Shown one piece after another: positions 17,785-19,544 of a stretch of DNA of 19,544 nt. Source of the DNA: CAYTRS01 sp964440305 (GTDB taxonomy: Bacteria > Patescibacteriota > Minisyncoccia > Moranbacterales > JAKLHP01); the NCBI GenBank assembly GCA_964440305.1, contig CAYTRS010000010.1, positions 1 through 19,544 on the forward strand. Direction: 5' to 3'. The notes under the pieces were generated by a model. The model saw nothing but the letters and a program-made list of their open reading frames with translations. It did not search any database and was not told where the DNA came from. How positions within the stretch are numbered: position 1 is the first letter of the stretch; each line of letters starts with the position of its first letter. Position numbers and translations under genes: made by a program.

Positions 17785-18216
17785 CTATTTAATATTAATA
17801 CCTTTTTTCGTGTGATGTTTTTTTGCTACTCTGATTCTTGCCATTTCTTTTTCAATCGCCGCGGCAACTCGAGCATATTCTGTTTCATCAATTGAAATTC
17901 TTTGATTTTTAATATCTTCAGCGCGTTTCCTTGCATCTTCAGCTCTTTTAACATCAATTTCTTCCGCTCTTTCGGCGGTATCGGCCAATACAATCAAATT
18001 GTTATGGTTAAATTCAATAAACCCTCCGGAAACGGAAAAACCGGATTCCTGTCCGCTTTTTTTAAGCATAATTTCCCCCGGCTTAAGCGAGGCAATATAT
18101 GACCTGTGGTTCGGCAAAATTGTCACTTCTCCATTCGCAACAGGAAGAGTTGCCTGATCAATTTCAGATTCATAAACCGTTTTTTCAGGAGTGACTATTT
18201 TAAATTTTATATACAT
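17785..18216 (-). CDS. atpC: F1Fo ATP synthase epsilon subunit
   Basis: A 143-residue subunit that links the rotor to F1 and can inhibit ATP hydrolysis. The N-terminal beta-sandwich (FKIVTPEKTVYESEIDQATL, PVANGEVTILPNHRSYIASL, FSVSGGFIEFNHNNLIVLAD) is typical. The C-terminal helical hairpin (AERAEEIDVKRAEDARKRAE and following) is present, so the inhibitory part is complete. It follows atpD by 27 nt as in nearly all ATP synthase operons. No Shine-Dalgarno site is visible. Confidence 0.95.
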   Translation of the reverse strand: MYIKFKIVTPEKTVYESEIDQATLPVANGEVTILPNHRSYIASLKPGEIMLKKSGQESGFSVSGGFIEFNHNNLIVLADTAERAEEIDVKRAEDARKRAEDIKNQRISIDETEYARVAAAIEKEMARIRVAKKHHTKKGINIK

Positions 18217-18243
18217 AAAATCGGAAATTACAAAACCAAAAAT

Positions 18244-19544
18244 TTATTTCTTGATTTCACTAATATCTCCCTTCATATAAAATTCCTGTTCCGGCACTTC
18301 ATCCAATTCCCCGTCCAAAATCATCTTAAATCCTTTGATTGTGTCGGCAAGCTTCACATATTTTCCGCTTGTTCCGGTAAACTGCTCGGCAACAAAAAAC
18401 GGTTGAGATAAAAATTTCTGCATTTTTCGCGCTCTTGAAACAGTCACCTTGTCATCGTCGGAAAGTTCCTCCATTCCCAAAATGGCAATAATATCCTGAA
18501 GGTCTTTATATCTTTGCAAAACTTTCTGCACTCCTCTGGCAACTTGATAATGATCTTCGCCGACAATTTTCGGATCCAGAATAGTTGAGTTTGAATCAAG
18601 AGGATCAACAGCCGGATAAATTCCAAGTTCCGAAAGACTTCTTGAAAGCACGACCGTTGAATCGAGGTGTCCGAAAGTCGTGGCTGGCGCCGGATCAGTC
18701 AAGTCGTCTGCCGGAACATAAACCGCCTGAACTGAAGTCACCGAACCTTTTCTTGTTGAAGTGATTCTTTCCTGAAGTTTTCCCATATCCTCCGCCAATG
18801 TTGGCTGATATCCCACCGCCGAAGGAATTCTTCCCAAAAGAGCGGACACTTCCGATCCCGCTTGAGTAAAGCGGAAAATATTGTCTACGAAAAGCAAAAC
18901 ATCTTTTCCTTCTTCATCGCGAAAATATTCCGCCATTGTCAAAGCTGAAAGCGCGACTCTTTGCCTGGCTCCGGGCGGTTCATTCATCTGTCCGAAAACC
19001 AAGGCAGTTTTTTCCAAAACTCCGGATTCAGTCATTTCATGATAAAGATCGTTCCCTTCACGAGTTCTCTCTCCGACTCCCGCAAAAATTGAATATCCTC
19101 CATGTTCCTGCGCAATGTTTCTGATAAGCTCCTGAATGATAACAGTCTTTCCAACTCCTGCTCCTCCAAAAAGTCCGACCTTTCCCCCCTTAACAAACGG
19201 ACAAATAAGATCAATAACTTTTATTCCTGTTTCAAATATTTCTGTTTGGGTTGACTGATCGGCAAAAGCCGGCGCCTCTCTGTGAATCGGATCTTTTCGA
19301 TCTGACTTTACCTCTTCTTTTTTTCCATCAATCGTGTTTCCAAGAAGGTCAAACATTCTTCCCAGCGTTCCTTTCCCGACCGGAACCTTGATAGGATTTT
19401 CCGTATCAACCACTTCCATTCCGCGTCTGATTCCATTTGTTGAACCCATAGCAACGGCGCGCACTTTATTTCCGCCCAGATGCTGATGAGTTTCTAAAAC
19501 TAAAACTGATTTTTCAGTTTTATCCGCCGAAGAGGCGGAAAGTT
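18244..19544 (-). CDS. atpD: F1Fo ATP synthase beta subunit (5' end outside window)
   Basis: The catalytic subunit of F1. The frame stays open to the window edge, so the first residues (about 60) are missing. The visible part starts in the loop before VLVLETHQHLGGNKVRAVAM. The P-loop GGAGVGKTVII, the GERTREGNDLYHEM block, ALTMAEYFRDEEGKDVLLFVDNIFRFTQAGSEVSALLGRIPSAVGYQPTL and the C-terminal region are all intact and highly conserved in order. The codon read as GTG at 19464 is an internal valine, not a start. A GC mini-hairpin (19523-19539) and an adjacent 8-bp hairpin (19502-19520) lie inside the coding frame and encode SASSADKTEKS, in a surface loop where other beta subunits are shorter. atpC follows. 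Confidence 0.96.
   Translation of the reverse strand, partial: LSASSADKTEKSVLVLETHQHLGGNKVRAVAMGSTNGIRRGMEVVDTENPIKVPVGKGTLGRMFDLLGNTIDGKKEEVKSDRKDPIHREAPAFADQSTQTEIFETGIKVIDLICPFVKGGKVGLFGGAGVGKTVIIQELIRNIAQEHGGYSIFAGVGERTREGNDLYHEMTESGVLEKTALVFGQMNEPPGARQRVALSALTMAEYFRDEEGKDVLLFVDNIFRFTQAGSEVSALLGRIPSAVGYQPTLAEDMGKLQERITSTRKGSVTSVQAVYVPADDLTDPAPATTFGHLDSTVVLSRSLSELGIYPAVDPLDSNSTILDPKIVGEDHYQVARGVQKVLQRYKDLQDIIAILGMEELSDDDKVTVSRARKMQKFLSQPFFVAEQFTGTSGKYVKLADTIKGFKMILDGELDEVPEQEFYMKGDISEIKK
19502..19539. repeat. GC mini-hairpin and adjacent palindrome inside atpD
   Basis: TCCGCC-GAAGA-GGCGGA (19523-19539) belongs to the same family as 16094-16110. Next to it AAAACTGA and TCAGTTTT form an 8-bp hairpin with a 3-nt loop (about 19503-19521). 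Both keep the atpD reading frame open. Confidence 0.7.

Overview
The window most likely comes from a streamlined candidate-phyla-radiation (Patescibacteria, probably Parcubacteria-like) bacterium. This is inferred from gene content and style: a short single-piece aspartyl-tRNA synthetase, a SWIB-domain protein, a DUF378 membrane protein, short EF-Ts, a Lys-rich L31 tail, a collagen-like secreted protein, a GIY-YIG protein among tRNA genes, moderately AT-rich DNA, few Shine-Dalgarno sites and many tiny palindromic repeats. UGA is used as stop. Almost every gene is on the minus strand; only rpmE is on plus.

Layout. 1-5541: start of scpB, scpA, a YbaK-type deacylase, an MFS transporter, aspS, ispH and a DUF378 membrane protein. 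5695-8686: a small membrane protein with a strong promoter and ribosome-binding site, a hairpin-rich 180-nt spacer, a membrane-anchored C39-like protease, a SWIB protein and a membrane-anchored alpha/beta hydrolase. 8794-10729: a secreted collagen-like protein, a 58-codon AbrB-like gene beside a perfect 36-bp palindrome, and an msrA-msrB operon. 10927-12382: the tRNA cluster (in transcription order Thr-TGT, Tyr, Thr-GGT, rpmG, a Trp-like pseudogene, a GIY-YIG gene, Trp). 12407-15344: rpsB, tsf, ricT and a TPR membrane protein, expressed from a structured rpsB leader whose promoter overlaps the divergent rpmE promoter. 16183-17215: a PEP-CTERM-like secreted protein and a minimal beta-carbonic-anhydrase-like protein. 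17332-19544: a SnoaL-like protein, atpC and most of atpD.

The most unusual part is the tRNA cluster. Two truncated tRNA-like sequences carry an identical 56-bp two-hairpin element at the same point of the T-loop (between positions 55 and 56). A third, Trp-like, carries a different GC-rich hairpin at the same point. Both intact tRNA-Thr genes sit inside long inverted repeats and are flanked by 5' and 3' tRNA-like fragments, as if one tRNA had been placed inside another. Related GC-rich mini-hairpins occur elsewhere, including inside AT-rich repeats that each begin at the 3' end of a gene, and inside the atpD reading frame.

Functionally the window is mainly housekeeping: chromosome condensation, translation, isoprenoid synthesis, oxidative repair and ATP synthesis. 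Several envelope or secreted proteins (collagen-like, PEP-CTERM-like, anchored protease and hydrolase) are set between them and would face the outside of the cell. All family calls rest on reading motifs by eye, without database searches.
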